Program-made: the position numbers and the translations under genes | Source: Actinophytocola sp044466355 | Lineage (GTDB): Bacteria; Actinomycetota; Actinomycetes; Mycobacteriales; Pseudonocardiaceae | Assembly: GCF_044466355.1 (NCBI RefSeq) | Contig: NZ_JBITMQ010000002.1 | Coordinates: forward strand, 744,001 to 808,000 | Length of the DNA: 64,000 nt | Direction: 5' to 3' | The notes under the pieces: model-generated | The model's database searches: none | What the model saw: only the letters and a program-made list of their open reading frames with translations | Told to the model about the DNA's origin: nothing | Shown: positions 1 to 7,887 of the stretch, piece by piece | Layout of the letters: each line of letters opens with the position of its first letter | Position numbering within the stretch: position 1 is the first letter of the stretch

Positions 1-280
1 GAGCCAGCTCACCTCGGAGGGGCCGGACTCCGCGCAGCTGCGTTTCCGCGCGCGGGCGGGCCTGGACCTGACCGAGCTGTGCTCGGCGCTGCCCGAGGGC
101 TGCCGGCTGGAGGAGACGGCGCCCGGCTCGTACGTGCTGACCGGTCGTGTCGACCCGCAGGTCGTGTCCGCGGTGACGGCGTGGTGCGCGCAGCAGGGTG
201 TGCTGGCCGAGGAGCTGCACGTGGGCAAGCGCAGCCTGGAGGACGTGTTCCTCGAGCTGACCGGGAAGGAACTGCGATGA
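1..280 (+). CDS. ABC transporter ATP-binding protein, C-terminal fragment (cut by window start)
   Basis: Only about 92 codons are visible, reading from base 2 to a TGA at 278-280. The tail ends in SLEDVFLELTGKELR, the typical C-terminal end of DrrA/ABC-2 exporter ATPases, which energise export with a separate permease. The Walker motifs lie outside the window. The stop overlaps the start of the permease gene in an ATGA arrangement, so the two are translationally coupled and almost certainly one exporter. The substrate cannot be told. In M. tuberculosis an ABC exporter also sits beside ctaA, which fits this conserved neighbourhood. Confidence 0.85.
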   Translation, partial: SQLTSEGPDSAQLRFRARAGLDLTELCSALPEGCRLEETAPGSYVLTGRVDPQVVSAVTAWCAQQGVLAEELHVGKRSLEDVFLELTGKELR

Positions 281-1056
281 CCACGACCTTCCCGGCGGGC
301 ACGTTCACGCCCGCGCCCGGCCGCGGCCGGGCGGGCCGGATGCTGCTCGTCCACGCACGCACCGAAGCGGTGCTCACGCTGCGCAACAGCGAGCAGATCC
401 TGCTGACGCTGCTGATCCCCGCCGCGCTGCTCGTCGGCCTCACGGTTCTCGACATCTTCGACCTGCCCGACCCGCGCGTGGGCTCGGTGGTGCCGAGGGT
501 GTTCGCGCTCGCCGTCATGTCGTCGGCGTTCACCGGGCAGGCGATCGCGCTCGGGTTCGACCGCCGCTACGGCGTGCTGAAGCGCCTCGCCGCGACCGCA
601 CTGCCCCGGTGGTTGCTGGTGTCCGGGCGCGCGGTCGCCGGTCTCGTCGTGGTCGCCGTGCAGATCGTCGTGCTGGGCGTGATCGCCGCGGTCATGGGCT
701 GGTCGCCGGACCTGGCGGGGCTGGCGTGGGTGGTGCTGCTGGTGCTCATCGGCACGCTGTCGTTCGGCGCGCTGGGCGTGCTGCTCGGCGGCGCGCTGAA
801 GGCCGAGGTCGTGCTGGCGCTCGCCAACATCGTGTGGTTCGTGCTGCTCCTGGGCGGCGGCATCGTCGTCCCACCGGACTCGATGCCGGGCGGGCTCGGC
901 GACGTGGTCATGCTGTTGCCGTCCGGCGCCCTGACCGACGGGCTGCACACCGCGCTCGTCGACGGCGCGGCCCCGAGCTGGACCGTGTTCGCGGTGCTGG
1001 TGGGCTGGGGTGCGGTCGCGACCACCGCCGCGACGCGCACCACGAAACTCGCCTGA
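277..1056 (+). CDS. ABC-2 type transporter permease
   Basis: A 259-residue integral membrane protein starting at the ATG that overlaps the ATPase stop. About six hydrophobic segments are visible, including ones around LLTLLIPAALLVGLTVL, a run near VVLLVLIGTLSFGALGVLL and a segment near NIVWFVLLLGGGIVV, as in the ABC-2 membrane family. It would form the membrane pore of the exporter energised by the upstream ATPase. Its length is normal for the family. The transported molecule is unknown; a conserved location next to the heme A synthase gene suggests a housekeeping role rather than antibiotic resistance, but that is inference. Confidence 0.88.
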   Translation: MTTTFPAGTFTPAPGRGRAGRMLLVHARTEAVLTLRNSEQILLTLLIPAALLVGLTVLDIFDLPDPRVGSVVPRVFALAVMSSAFTGQAIALGFDRRYGVLKRLAATALPRWLLVSGRAVAGLVVVAVQIVVLGVIAAVMGWSPDLAGLAWVVLLVLIGTLSFGALGVLLGGALKAEVVLALANIVWFVLLLGGGIVVPPDSMPGGLGDVVMLLPSGALTDGLHTALVDGAAPSWTVFAVLVGWGAVATTAATRTTKLA

Positions 1057-1062
1057 TCCGGA

Positions 1063-1920
1063 TCACACGGGTCGCGGGCGGAAGCGGGACGCGAACGCGG
1101 ACAGCTGCGCGTGCCGCCCGTCCGGGTCGTCGGCGGTGGGGCTCACCACCAGCCGGGTCACCCCCTGTGCCGCGTAGGCCTCGACCGACGACTCCGGCAC
1201 GTCGATCGACGCCCACCGCGTGTACTCCAGCGCGGCCGGATCCCGTCCGGCCTCGGCGGCGGCCGCCCGTGCGAGGTCGAACTGCCTGGCCCGCTCGTCG
1301 GGCGTGAGCGCGCCGCCCGGGAACCAGCCGTCGCCGCGCCGTCCCGCCCGCCGCGCGGCCGCCGCGCTCGACCCGCCGACGTGGATCGGCAGCGGACCAC
1401 CGACGGGCTGCGGGAAGCTGCACAGGTCCTCGAACGGGTAGAACTCGCCAGCGTGGCTCACCCCGTCCGCGCCGCCGGACCACAGCAGCCGCAGCACGTC
1501 GATCGCCTCGTCCGCGCGTCGGCCCCGGCTCGCGAAGTCCACGCCCATCGCCCGTGCCTCCCCCGGCAGGGCTCCGACGCCCACGGTCAGCAACCGCAGC
1601 CTGCCCTTCGACAGCACGTCCACCGTCGCGAGCCGCTTCGCCAGCGTCACCGGGTGGTGGTAGGGCAGCAGCAGCACGGCGGTGCCCAGCAGCAGGCGGG
1701 ACGTGGCCGAGGCGACGAACGCGAGGGCGTCGAGCGGGTCCAGGTATGGCGTCGTGGGCGGGAACTCGAAACCGCCGAGCGCCGCGCCGGGGTGCAGCAC
1801 GACGTGCTCGGGCAGGTACAGGCCCTCGAAACCGCATTCCTCGGCGTGCCGGGCGAAGTCGGCGAGCCGGTCGGGGTCGAGACCGTGGACGGCGGGCTGG
1901 TGGCTGATCGCGAAACGCAC
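1063..1920 (-). CDS. LLM-class F420-dependent oxidoreductase
   Basis: A 285-residue protein with the luciferase-like monooxygenase (TIM-barrel) pattern: VRFAISHQPAVHGLDPDRL at the N-terminus, then a segment on geography-like loops ending GFEGLYLPEHVV, and GRLRLLTVGVGALPGEARAM in the middle. Actinobacterial relatives use coenzyme F420 or flavin to reduce or oxidise small molecules; the substrate here is not predictable. The start is taken as GTG at 1918-1920, because the reading frame upstream is low-complexity and covers the divergent promoter region. It is convergent with the ABC permease (6 bp apart) and divergent from ctaA (82 bp). Confidence 0.82.
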   Translation of the reverse strand: MRFAISHQPAVHGLDPDRLADFARHAEECGFEGLYLPEHVVLHPGAALGGFEFPPTTPYLDPLDALAFVASATSRLLLGTAVLLLPYHHPVTLAKRLATVDVLSKGRLRLLTVGVGALPGEARAMGVDFASRGRRADEAIDVLRLLWSGGADGVSHAGEFYPFEDLCSFPQPVGGPLPIHVGGSSAAAARRAGRRGDGWFPGGALTPDERARQFDLARAAAAEAGRDPAALEYTRWASIDVPESSVEAYAAQGVTRLVVSPTADDPDGRHAQLSAFASRFRPRPV

Positions 1921-2002
1921 GCCGCCGGACGCTAGACCTTGCCGCCGGGGGCAGGGCAAACCCGCGCGCGGACCCCGCCCGACCACTCCTTACGATCGGC
2001 TC

Positions 2003-2971
2003 GTGCCGCTGGAAACGCTGAAGGCCCGCATCGACCGCCTGCCCAACCCGAGCCGACGGCTGCAGGTCGGGTTCGCCGTCGCCGTCCTCGCCACGCAGGC
2101 GCTGATCGCGATGACCGGCGCGGTCGTCCGGGTCACCGGCTCCGGCCTCGGCTGCCCCACGTGGCCGCAGTGCTTCCCCGGCAGCATGGTCCCTGTCTCC
2201 CACCCCGAGTACGACACGCTCAACCAGTGGATCGAGTACGGCAACCGCCTGTTCACGGGCGTCGTCGGCATCATCGCCGGGGTCTGCTTCGTGCTCGCCT
2301 ACCTGAACCGCCCGCGCACCGACCGCCGCTACCTGTGGCTCGCGGCCGCCATGCCGATCGGCGTCGTCGTCCAGGCGGTCATCGGCGGCCTGACCGTGCG
2401 GCTGGACCTGGTGTGGTGGAGCGTCGCGGTGCACCTGCTCGCGTCCACGATCATGGTGTGGCTCGCGACGCTGCTCGTGCACGCCGTGCCCCGCGACGAG
2501 GCCCCCGGCACGGCCGAGCCCGTCCCCGGCACCCTGTCGACGTGGCTGTACGTCCAGACCGCGTTCCTCGCCGGGCTGCTCGTCACCGGCACCATGGTCA
2601 CCGGCGCGGGCCCGCACGGCGGCGACCCGGCGACCCCGCGCTTCGACGTCCCGGTCGAGACCATGGCCCACGTGCACGCGGCGTTCCTGTACGCGTTCCT
2701 CGGGTCGCTGGTGCTGCTCGGGATCTGGCTGGCTCGTCAGCACGCGTTCTCCCCGCCGTGGCGGCGCTACCAGGTGCTGGTCGCCGTGGTGCTCGCGCAG
2801 GGCACCGTCGGGTTCGTGCAGTTCTGGACCGGCGTCCCGGAACTGCTGGTCTGCCTGCACGTTCTCGGCGCGATGTGCGTGATCATCGCCACCGGTTCGC
2901 TGTGGTGCGGGGTGCGCGGTCGTGCCTCGGTGGATCACACAACTATGGCGGGTGCGTCCGAGACCGCCTAA
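2003..2971 (+). CDS. ctaA: Heme A synthase (COX15/CtaA family)
   Basis: A 322-residue membrane protein that oxidises the heme O methyl group to make heme A for cytochrome c oxidase. Around eight transmembrane segments are visible. The family signature TGAVVRVTGSGLGCPTWPQC appears near residue 40, and histidines for heme binding occur in the helices, for example HLLASTIMVW and the AHVHAAFLYAF segment. GTG at 2003 is chosen because it gives the short cytoplasmic leader normal for the family. The partner gene ctaB (heme O synthase) lies about 6.6 kb downstream on the other strand. Confidence 0.93.
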   Translation: MPLETLKARIDRLPNPSRRLQVGFAVAVLATQALIAMTGAVVRVTGSGLGCPTWPQCFPGSMVPVSHPEYDTLNQWIEYGNRLFTGVVGIIAGVCFVLAYLNRPRTDRRYLWLAAAMPIGVVVQAVIGGLTVRLDLVWWSVAVHLLASTIMVWLATLLVHAVPRDEAPGTAEPVPGTLSTWLYVQTAFLAGLLVTGTMVTGAGPHGGDPATPRFDVPVETMAHVHAAFLYAFLGSLVLLGIWLARQHAFSPPWRRYQVLVAVVLAQGTVGFVQFWTGVPELLVCLHVLGAMCVIIATGSLWCGVRGRASVDHTTMAGASETA

Positions 2972-2984
2972 CCTGGAGACGGAA

Positions 2985-3008
2985 ACCTACGGATACGTAA
3001 CCGTAGGT
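2985..3008. promoter_or_regulatory. Near-perfect 24-bp palindrome, probable repressor operator for the desaturase
   Basis: The arms ACCTACGG (2985-2992) and CCGTAGGT (3001-3008) flank ATACGTAA. Only one symmetric pair (2993/3000) fails to match. It lies in the 84-bp gap between ctaA and the acyl desaturase, just upstream of the GAGGT at 3042-3046. Size and symmetry are typical for a TetR-family dimer site; actinobacterial desaturase genes are often controlled by fatty-acid-sensing TetR proteins. No TetR gene is present in this window. Confidence 0.7.
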
Positions 3009-3136
3009 CCACGTCACCAGGCCGCGTCCCGGCCGAGTTATGAGGTTCCGCCACCATCTCCCCCACACTGACGCCCACGCGCGAACCCCAGGCGCCCAAG
3101 CCCATCATCTCCGGCCGTCGCTCCGGCGCCGAACAC

Positions 3137-3997
3137 GTGACCGTCCAGGTCTTCCTCATCCTCCCCCTGCTCGCCCTCGCCGCCGCGGTCCCGTTCGCGT
3201 GGGGCTGGGGGCTCGGCTGGGTCGACGTCGGCCTCGCCGCCGGTTTCTACCTGGTCAGCTCGCTCGGCGTGACCGTCGGATACCACCGCTACTTCACCCA
3301 CGGGTCGTTCAAGGCGAAGAGACCGCTGCGGATCGCGCTCGCGCTGGCGGGCAGCCTCGCGTCCCAGGGCTCGGTCGTCTCGTGGGTCGCCGACCACCGG
3401 CGCCACCACGCGTTCTCCGACAAGGAGGGCGACCCGCACTCGCCGTGGCTGTTCGGCACCTCGCCACTGGCGATCGCCAAGGGTTTCTGGCACGCGCACA
3501 TGGGCTGGCTGTTCCAGCGGGACAAGACCAACGCCGAGCGGTTCGCGCCGGATCTGCTGTCGGACAAGGACATCCAGCTCGTCGACAAGCTGTTCATCCC
3601 GATGACCGCGGTGACGCTCGGCCTGCCCGGTGTGCTCGGCGGCCTGATCACCATGTCCTGGTGGGGTGTCGTGACCGGCATCTTCTGGGCGGGCTTCGTG
3701 CGGGTGGCGTTCCTGCACCACGTCACGTGGTCGGTCAACTCGATCTGCCACATGATCGGCTCGCGGCCGTTCGTGAGCCGCGACAAGGCGGCCAACTTCT
3801 GGCCGCTCGCGATCCTGTCCATGGGCGAGTCGTGGCACAACTCCCACCACGCGGACCCGACGGGCGCCCGGCACGGGGTGCGACGTGGGCAGATCGACAT
3901 CTCCGCGCGGGTGATCTGGATCTTCGAGAAGCTCGGCTGGGCGTGGGCCGTACGCTGGCCCCGACCGGAACGGCTGGCCGCCAAGCTCGCGGCGTAG
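3137..3997 (+). CDS. Acyl-CoA (stearoyl-CoA delta-9) desaturase
   Basis: A membrane di-iron desaturase that introduces a double bond into fatty acyl-CoA, setting membrane fluidity. All three histidine boxes are present: HRYFTH in GYHRYFTHGSF, HRRHH in DHRRHHAFSD, and HNSHH in ESWHNSHHAD, with hydrophobic pairs before and between. GTG 3137 is the first conventional start but has no ribosome site. The same frame is open back to a stop at 3041 and encodes a homologue-like leader (TLTPTREPQAPKPIISGRR). It is preceded by GAGGT at 3042-3046, so the true start may be the non-standard ATC at 3056 or CTG at 3068. The palindrome at 2985-3008 is probably its operator. Confidence 0.92.
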   Translation: MTVQVFLILPLLALAAAVPFAWGWGLGWVDVGLAAGFYLVSSLGVTVGYHRYFTHGSFKAKRPLRIALALAGSLASQGSVVSWVADHRRHHAFSDKEGDPHSPWLFGTSPLAIAKGFWHAHMGWLFQRDKTNAERFAPDLLSDKDIQLVDKLFIPMTAVTLGLPGVLGGLITMSWWGVVTGIFWAGFVRVAFLHHVTWSVNSICHMIGSRPFVSRDKAANFWPLAILSMGESWHNSHHADPTGARHGVRRGQIDISARVIWIFEKLGWAWAVRWPRPERLAAKLAA

Positions 3998-4042
3998 GGT
4001 CCTGCCGGTCGCAGACTGTTCCCGTGATCGTGGAGGACAACC

Positions 4043-5023
4043 GTGGCCGACCCCATCGACGCCATTCTCGTGCACGCCACCGGCGGGCCGGAGGTGCTGA
4101 CGCCGTCGACGATCGACGCGCCGGTCCCCGGCCCCGGTGAGCTGCTCGTGTCGGTGGCCGCGGCCGGGGTGAACTACATCGACACCTACCAGCGCCGCGG
4201 CCTCTACCCGCGCGACCTGCCGTTCGTGCCGGGTGCCGAGGGCGCCGGCACGGTGGTCGCGGTCGGTGCGGACGTCACCGGCCACGCCGTGGGTGACCAC
4301 GTGGCGTGGGCCGACGCACCGGGCTCGTACGCGCGGCAGGTGGTCGTCCCGGCGCGGAAGGCGTTCGCGGTGCCGGACGGCGTCGAGGACGACACGGCCG
4401 CGGCGGCGATGCTGCAGGGCCTGACCGCGCACTACCTCGTGACGTCGACGTACGCGGTCAAGCCGGGCGACACCGTGCTGGTGCACGCCGCCGCGGGCGG
4501 CATGGGTCTGCTGCTGACCCAGCTGGTGAAGGCACGCGGCGGCAGGGTCATCGGCACGGTGTCCACGCCCGAGAAGGAGGCACTCGCCCGCGAGGCAGGC
4601 GCCGACGAGGTCATCCGGTACACGGAGACCGACTTCGTGCCTGCCGTGCGGGACCTCACGGGCGGGGTCGGCGTGGCGGTCGTGTACGACGGCGTCGGCA
4701 GGACCACGTTCGACGGCAGCCTGGCCTGCCTCGCTCGGCGGGGTGTGCTGGCGTTGTACGGCGCGTCGAGCGGGCCGGTCCCGCCGGTGGACCCGCAGCG
4801 GCTGAACGCGGCGGGGTCGGTGTTCCTGACCCGGCCGACGCTCGCCCACCACATCGCGACGCCCGAGGAGTTCCGGTGGCGTTGCGACGAGCTGTTCCAG
4901 GCCATCGGCGCCGGACGCGTGTCCGTGCGGATCGGTGGCCGTTACCCGCTCGCCGACGCCGCCACGGCGCACGCCGACCTGGAGGCACGGCGGACCACGG
5001 GAAAGCTGCTCCTGATCCCCTGA
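4043..5023 (+). CDS. qor: NADPH:quinone oxidoreductase (medium-chain dehydrogenase/reductase)
   Basis: A 326-residue MDR-family protein of normal length. The N-terminal GroES-like part contains GVNYIDTYQRRGLYP and PFVPGAEGAGTVVAVG. The Rossmann domain contains VHAAAGGMGLLLTQL, the NADPH-binding glycine motif of the quinone reductase branch (no structural zinc cysteines). It reduces quinones or other carbonyl/enone compounds with NADPH. The GTG start is preceded by GGAGG in a good position. A qor homologue next to ctaA is also found in mycobacteria, so the placement is ancestral. Confidence 0.9.
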   Translation: MADPIDAILVHATGGPEVLTPSTIDAPVPGPGELLVSVAAAGVNYIDTYQRRGLYPRDLPFVPGAEGAGTVVAVGADVTGHAVGDHVAWADAPGSYARQVVVPARKAFAVPDGVEDDTAAAAMLQGLTAHYLVTSTYAVKPGDTVLVHAAAGGMGLLLTQLVKARGGRVIGTVSTPEKEALAREAGADEVIRYTETDFVPAVRDLTGGVGVAVVYDGVGRTTFDGSLACLARRGVLALYGASSGPVPPVDPQRLNAAGSVFLTRPTLAHHIATPEEFRWRCDELFQAIGAGRVSVRIGGRYPLADAATAHADLEARRTTGKLLLIP

Positions 5024-5220
5024 CGGCGCCACCGGATCTTCGGGGTTTCGTCGAGTTCACCGCTCGGTTCGATGTCTGTTAGGTCACATTCCGCGTCGCA
5101 CTGACTACTCGTTGGGGGCTGCCCGAACACCGGCGACACGTCCGGGCCACCGCGACTGACACAGGCCGTGAGCGACGCCAAAACAAGCGCCACCACCGCG
5201 AACCTGCCGACCATGGGCAT
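4942..5220 (-). CDS. Putative small lipoprotein, antisense to the 3' end of qor
   Basis: A 92-residue product beginning MPMVGRFAVVALVLASLTAC: a short basic start, a hydrophobic core and a lipobox LTAC, the layout of a secreted lipoprotein anchored to the membrane by a diacylglyceryl-cysteine. The mature part has a CDAEC pair and an acidic stretch. The last 27 or so codons overlap the end of qor on the other strand and look like a shadow, so the true 3' end could differ. ATG at 5218-5220 or 5212-5214 could start it. No family is recognised; it could be a chance reading frame, though the signal peptide is convincing. Confidence 0.42.
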   Translation of the reverse strand: MPMVGRFAVVALVLASLTACVSRGGPDVSPVFGQPPTSSQCDAECDLTDIEPSGELDETPKIRWRRQGIRSSFPVVRRASRSACAVAASASG

Positions 5221-5400
5221 CACGTCGTGGGCCTGGATGGCCGTTTTCCTGGGGATCCAGTGCATCACGGAACAGGCACGGTCACGCACCCGTCCCCTTC
5301 CTCCCTTGCACACGGAGAGGTACAGTAACTCCTCGCACTCGATCAGACACAGAGAGCAAGTCCCTCGTTCGAGTGTGCCTTCAGGGAGGTGAGAACCACT
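5221..5400. other. Divergent intergenic region between the lipoprotein and the membrane-protein cassette
   Basis: About 180 bp without a supported gene. It is less GC-rich than its surroundings around 5300-5360 and so probably holds promoters in both directions. The only clear element is the strong ribosome site AGGGAGGTGA at 5383-5392 for the gene that starts at 5401. No repeat or riboswitch fold was recognised. Confidence 0.4.
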
Positions 5401-6408
5401 ATGCCCGCGGAAGCCGACAGGGGCTCCCGCGAGAAGAACCCCATTCAAGAGATCTTCTGGACCAGAACCGGCCTCCTACTCCTGATACTGGTCGTGGTCT
5501 CCGGACTGACCATGGTCCTGTCGGCGAACCTTGACCCCGGCGTCGGCAAGAACCTGGTCACCGCGGTGGCCACCGGCACCCTGGTCTCGGCCATCGTCGG
5601 CTTCGGCCAGACCCTCATCACCGCGACCGCCACCCAGCGGGCGATGCTCACGCCGCTGATCGAGGAATCTCGACAGTCGCTGCGTGACCTGTCCGCCGAG
5701 TACCGGTCGATGAACCGTGAGTTCTTCCCCACCCACGTCTTCGAACCGACCGCGGAGCCCAATCCCGCGCTCAACCGGCTGATGATGCAGGACCTGCAGA
5801 ACACGAGGCAGTACCTGTTCCGAGGTTTCTCCGGTCGGCACGCGGCCGCCCGGCTGCTGTTGTCCAAGGCAGAGTGGGAACTTCGCGCGGTGGTCGCGGA
5901 CCCCGACAACCTCTCGGGGATCAGCGGACGTGCCCGCTACCTGATCCGCCACTCGGCGGCCGACGTGGACGTCGACACGATCCAGGCCCGGCTGCACCAG
6001 GAGATCAGGATGGGCCTGGTCGGGCTGTACCTGGCCCGCAGCAGGTGCACGCGGATGGAGGTCACGATCATCTCCGATCCGCCGCTGGACCGGCTGGAGA
6101 TCTTCGACGACAGCGTGTGGGTGACGCTCTACAGCGACGCGCACGCACCCGCCGAATATCCCCGCACGCTGCGGTTCTCGGACGGTTCGTTCATCTACAA
6201 CATGGAACGCGCGGAGTTCGGCCGCATCAGCGCGTCCCATCACGCACACCATCTCGTGATCACGCCGGAAACGACACGGGAGGAGTTCATCTCGCGGTTC
6301 GAGAAGATCACCAATTCGACATTGAGCGAGGAGCAGTTCCTCGAGCTCAACGCGGAGTTCTACAACTTCCTCCGCGATTTCGCCGCCACAGCTGAGTTGG
6401 GGAGCTGA
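5401..6408 (+). CDS. Two-helix membrane protein with a cytoplasmic domain of unknown function
   Basis: A 335-residue protein. After a polar leader come two hydrophobic segments (roughly residues 17-38, TGLLLLILVVVSGLTMVL, and 50-70, TAVATGTLVSAIVGFGQTL), then about 260 cytoplasmic residues. The cytoplasmic part contains QYLFRGFSGRHAAARLLL and, late in the protein, LRFSDGSFIYNMERAEFGR. I do not recognise the family; the layout resembles membrane-anchored sensors or effectors in actinobacterial accessory islands. ATG 5401 is preferred over an in-frame GTG at 5389, which lies inside the ribosome site AGGGAGGT. The cupin-like gene begins 6 bp after its stop, so the two are co-transcribed. Confidence 0.75.
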   Translation: MPAEADRGSREKNPIQEIFWTRTGLLLLILVVVSGLTMVLSANLDPGVGKNLVTAVATGTLVSAIVGFGQTLITATATQRAMLTPLIEESRQSLRDLSAEYRSMNREFFPTHVFEPTAEPNPALNRLMMQDLQNTRQYLFRGFSGRHAAARLLLSKAEWELRAVVADPDNLSGISGRARYLIRHSAADVDVDTIQARLHQEIRMGLVGLYLARSRCTRMEVTIISDPPLDRLEIFDDSVWVTLYSDAHAPAEYPRTLRFSDGSFIYNMERAEFGRISASHHAHHLVITPETTREEFISRFEKITNSTLSEEQFLELNAEFYNFLRDFAATAELGS

Positions 6409-6414
6409 TGTCCC

Positions 6415-7053
6415 GTGGCCACCAAGGGCTCCGCGCTCACGGAGCTGGCAGAGCAGTTGCGGAGCGCCGACTTCGACCTCCTGTCCCGCTGGGAACAGGT
6501 GGACCGGTGGTTCGATTCCTGGTCCACCCGGCCGAACCTGCGCACCGACCTCCGCACCCACCTGCTCGAACTGCCCACCGAGCAGGCGAACACGGTCATC
6601 GCACGGTCAAGGGAGACGACGACGCACTTCGCGTGGTGCCTGCGCGACCGGCGCGACGAGCCGTTCACGTTCTGGCTGCACGAGTACAAGGAGCAGCGTG
6701 ACTGGCGCGCGGGCTACGCCGACTCGGTGCACAACCACCGGTACCACTTCTGCACGACCATCCTGAAAGGCGCCTACCTGCACGAACGCTATGCCGCGGC
6801 GATCAAGCCGGACAACGGCCTGATCTCCGCCACCACGAAACTGTCCGAAACCGAATGCACGGAGGGCGCCGCGGGCTGCCTGCTCGCGTCCGACTTCCAC
6901 CGCATTCCGCGCGCGATGAACGGGACCATGACGTTCCTGGTCAAGTCGAGGGAGGTCACGCCGTGGAGCCTGTCCTACGACCCCGTCACGCAGGAAAGTC
7001 ACCGGCACGTACCGGTCGAATCGCGCTTGTCGCACCTCGCGGCACGACTGTGA
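6415..7053 (+). CDS. Cupin-like protein of unknown function
   Basis: A 212-residue cytoplasmic protein with a likely single-domain cupin in its C-terminal half. Visible candidates for the metal site are His106 and His108 in SVHNHRYHF, Glu124 in YLHERY and His162 in SDFHRIP, in the usual H-x-H ... E ... H order. Cysteine-dioxygenase-type and related cupins use such a site for iron. No substrate is predictable. It starts at a GTG 6 bp after the membrane-protein gene, with GGGGAG upstream. The hydrophobic/charged N-terminal 90 residues have no recognised motif. Confidence 0.72.
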   Translation: MATKGSALTELAEQLRSADFDLLSRWEQVDRWFDSWSTRPNLRTDLRTHLLELPTEQANTVIARSRETTTHFAWCLRDRRDEPFTFWLHEYKEQRDWRAGYADSVHNHRYHFCTTILKGAYLHERYAAAIKPDNGLISATTKLSETECTEGAAGCLLASDFHRIPRAMNGTMTFLVKSREVTPWSLSYDPVTQESHRHVPVESRLSHLAARL

Positions 7054-7188
7054 GCCGCGACTGAAAGGAGTCGAAAGGGCCCGGCTACCGCAGACAATTC
7101 CGTCCCCGGCGTTTACCATCTACCTCCACGAGCCCCCCTTCCGCGCCGACCGCACCGGCGTGGGCGACGGCGCGGTTCGGAGGGGTCG

Positions 7189-7887
7189 ATGTCTGTCGAG
7201 GAAAACACGCCTGCTGGCGACTTGGTGCCGGTGATCGCACCGGATGTGGTCGACGCCGTCGAGGCGGACGTCCACCGGATCTGCACGCGCTATGCCGCGC
7301 GCCTGCAGTTCCACGGGTGGCACCACGTGTCGTTCGTCCGCACGAAGGCGGCGCGGTTCGCCGTGCTCAACGGCGCCGAGGTGAGCGTCGTCGAGACGGC
7401 CGCGCTGGTGCACGACGTCAACTACCTGGTCCGCAGGAACTCCTCCGCCGCCACGGGCGGGCGGTTGCGGCGCGCGATCCTGAAACGGGCGGGCGTCGCC
7501 CCGCACGTGGCCGCGTGGATCGACTGCATCGTGGTCGAGGCGGAGATGGCCACCCGCGGCCGCGACATCTCGCTCGAGGCGCAGGCGCTCTCGGACGCCG
7601 ACACGCTGTTCAAGGCGCTGCCGGTCACCCCGGTGGTGCTGGCGCACAAGTACCTCGAGGAGAACGGGATCGGCCTGCGGGAGCTCGCGAACAAGATCTG
7701 CGGCGAGCAGCAGGGCGTGCACGACGAGGGCTTCTACTTCTACAACCCGGAAGCCGCCGCCATGTACACCCGCTGGGCGTCGGCGAACCTCCAGCTGTGG
7801 CAGTGCATCCGCGAGTCACTGGACGACGCGGACGTCTCCCAGCTGCTGGCCGCCGTCGCCGCCGCGAGTCCCGCCGCCGCCTCCTAG
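7189..7887 (+). CDS. HD-domain metal-dependent phosphohydrolase-like protein
   Basis: A 232-residue protein with the HD pattern: a first His in GWHHVSF (residues 44-49), the doublet His75-Asp76 in ALVHDVNYL, and a distal Asp in LSDADTLFKAL (around 136-138). HD proteins hydrolyse phosphate esters of nucleotides or other small molecules using bound metal. The substrate is unknown. GGAGGGG ends 3 bp before the ATG. It follows the cupin gene after 135 bp on the same strand, so it may belong to that cassette or have its own promoter. Its TAG stop overlaps that of the convergent SRPBCC-VOC gene by 4 bp. Confidence 0.8.
   Translation: MSVEENTPAGDLVPVIAPDVVDAVEADVHRICTRYAARLQFHGWHHVSFVRTKAARFAVLNGAEVSVVETAALVHDVNYLVRRNSSAATGGRLRRAILKRAGVAPHVAAWIDCIVVEAEMATRGRDISLEAQALSDADTLFKALPVTPVVLAHKYLEENGIGLRELANKICGEQQGVHDEGFYFYNPEAAAMYTRWASANLQLWQCIRESLDDADVSQLLAAVAAASPAAAS

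Noticed and set aside
908..2938. Long minus-strand frame across the LLM, ctaA and ABC region
   Set aside because: Shadow of the real genes in another frame; only the LLM-class protein frame is supported there.
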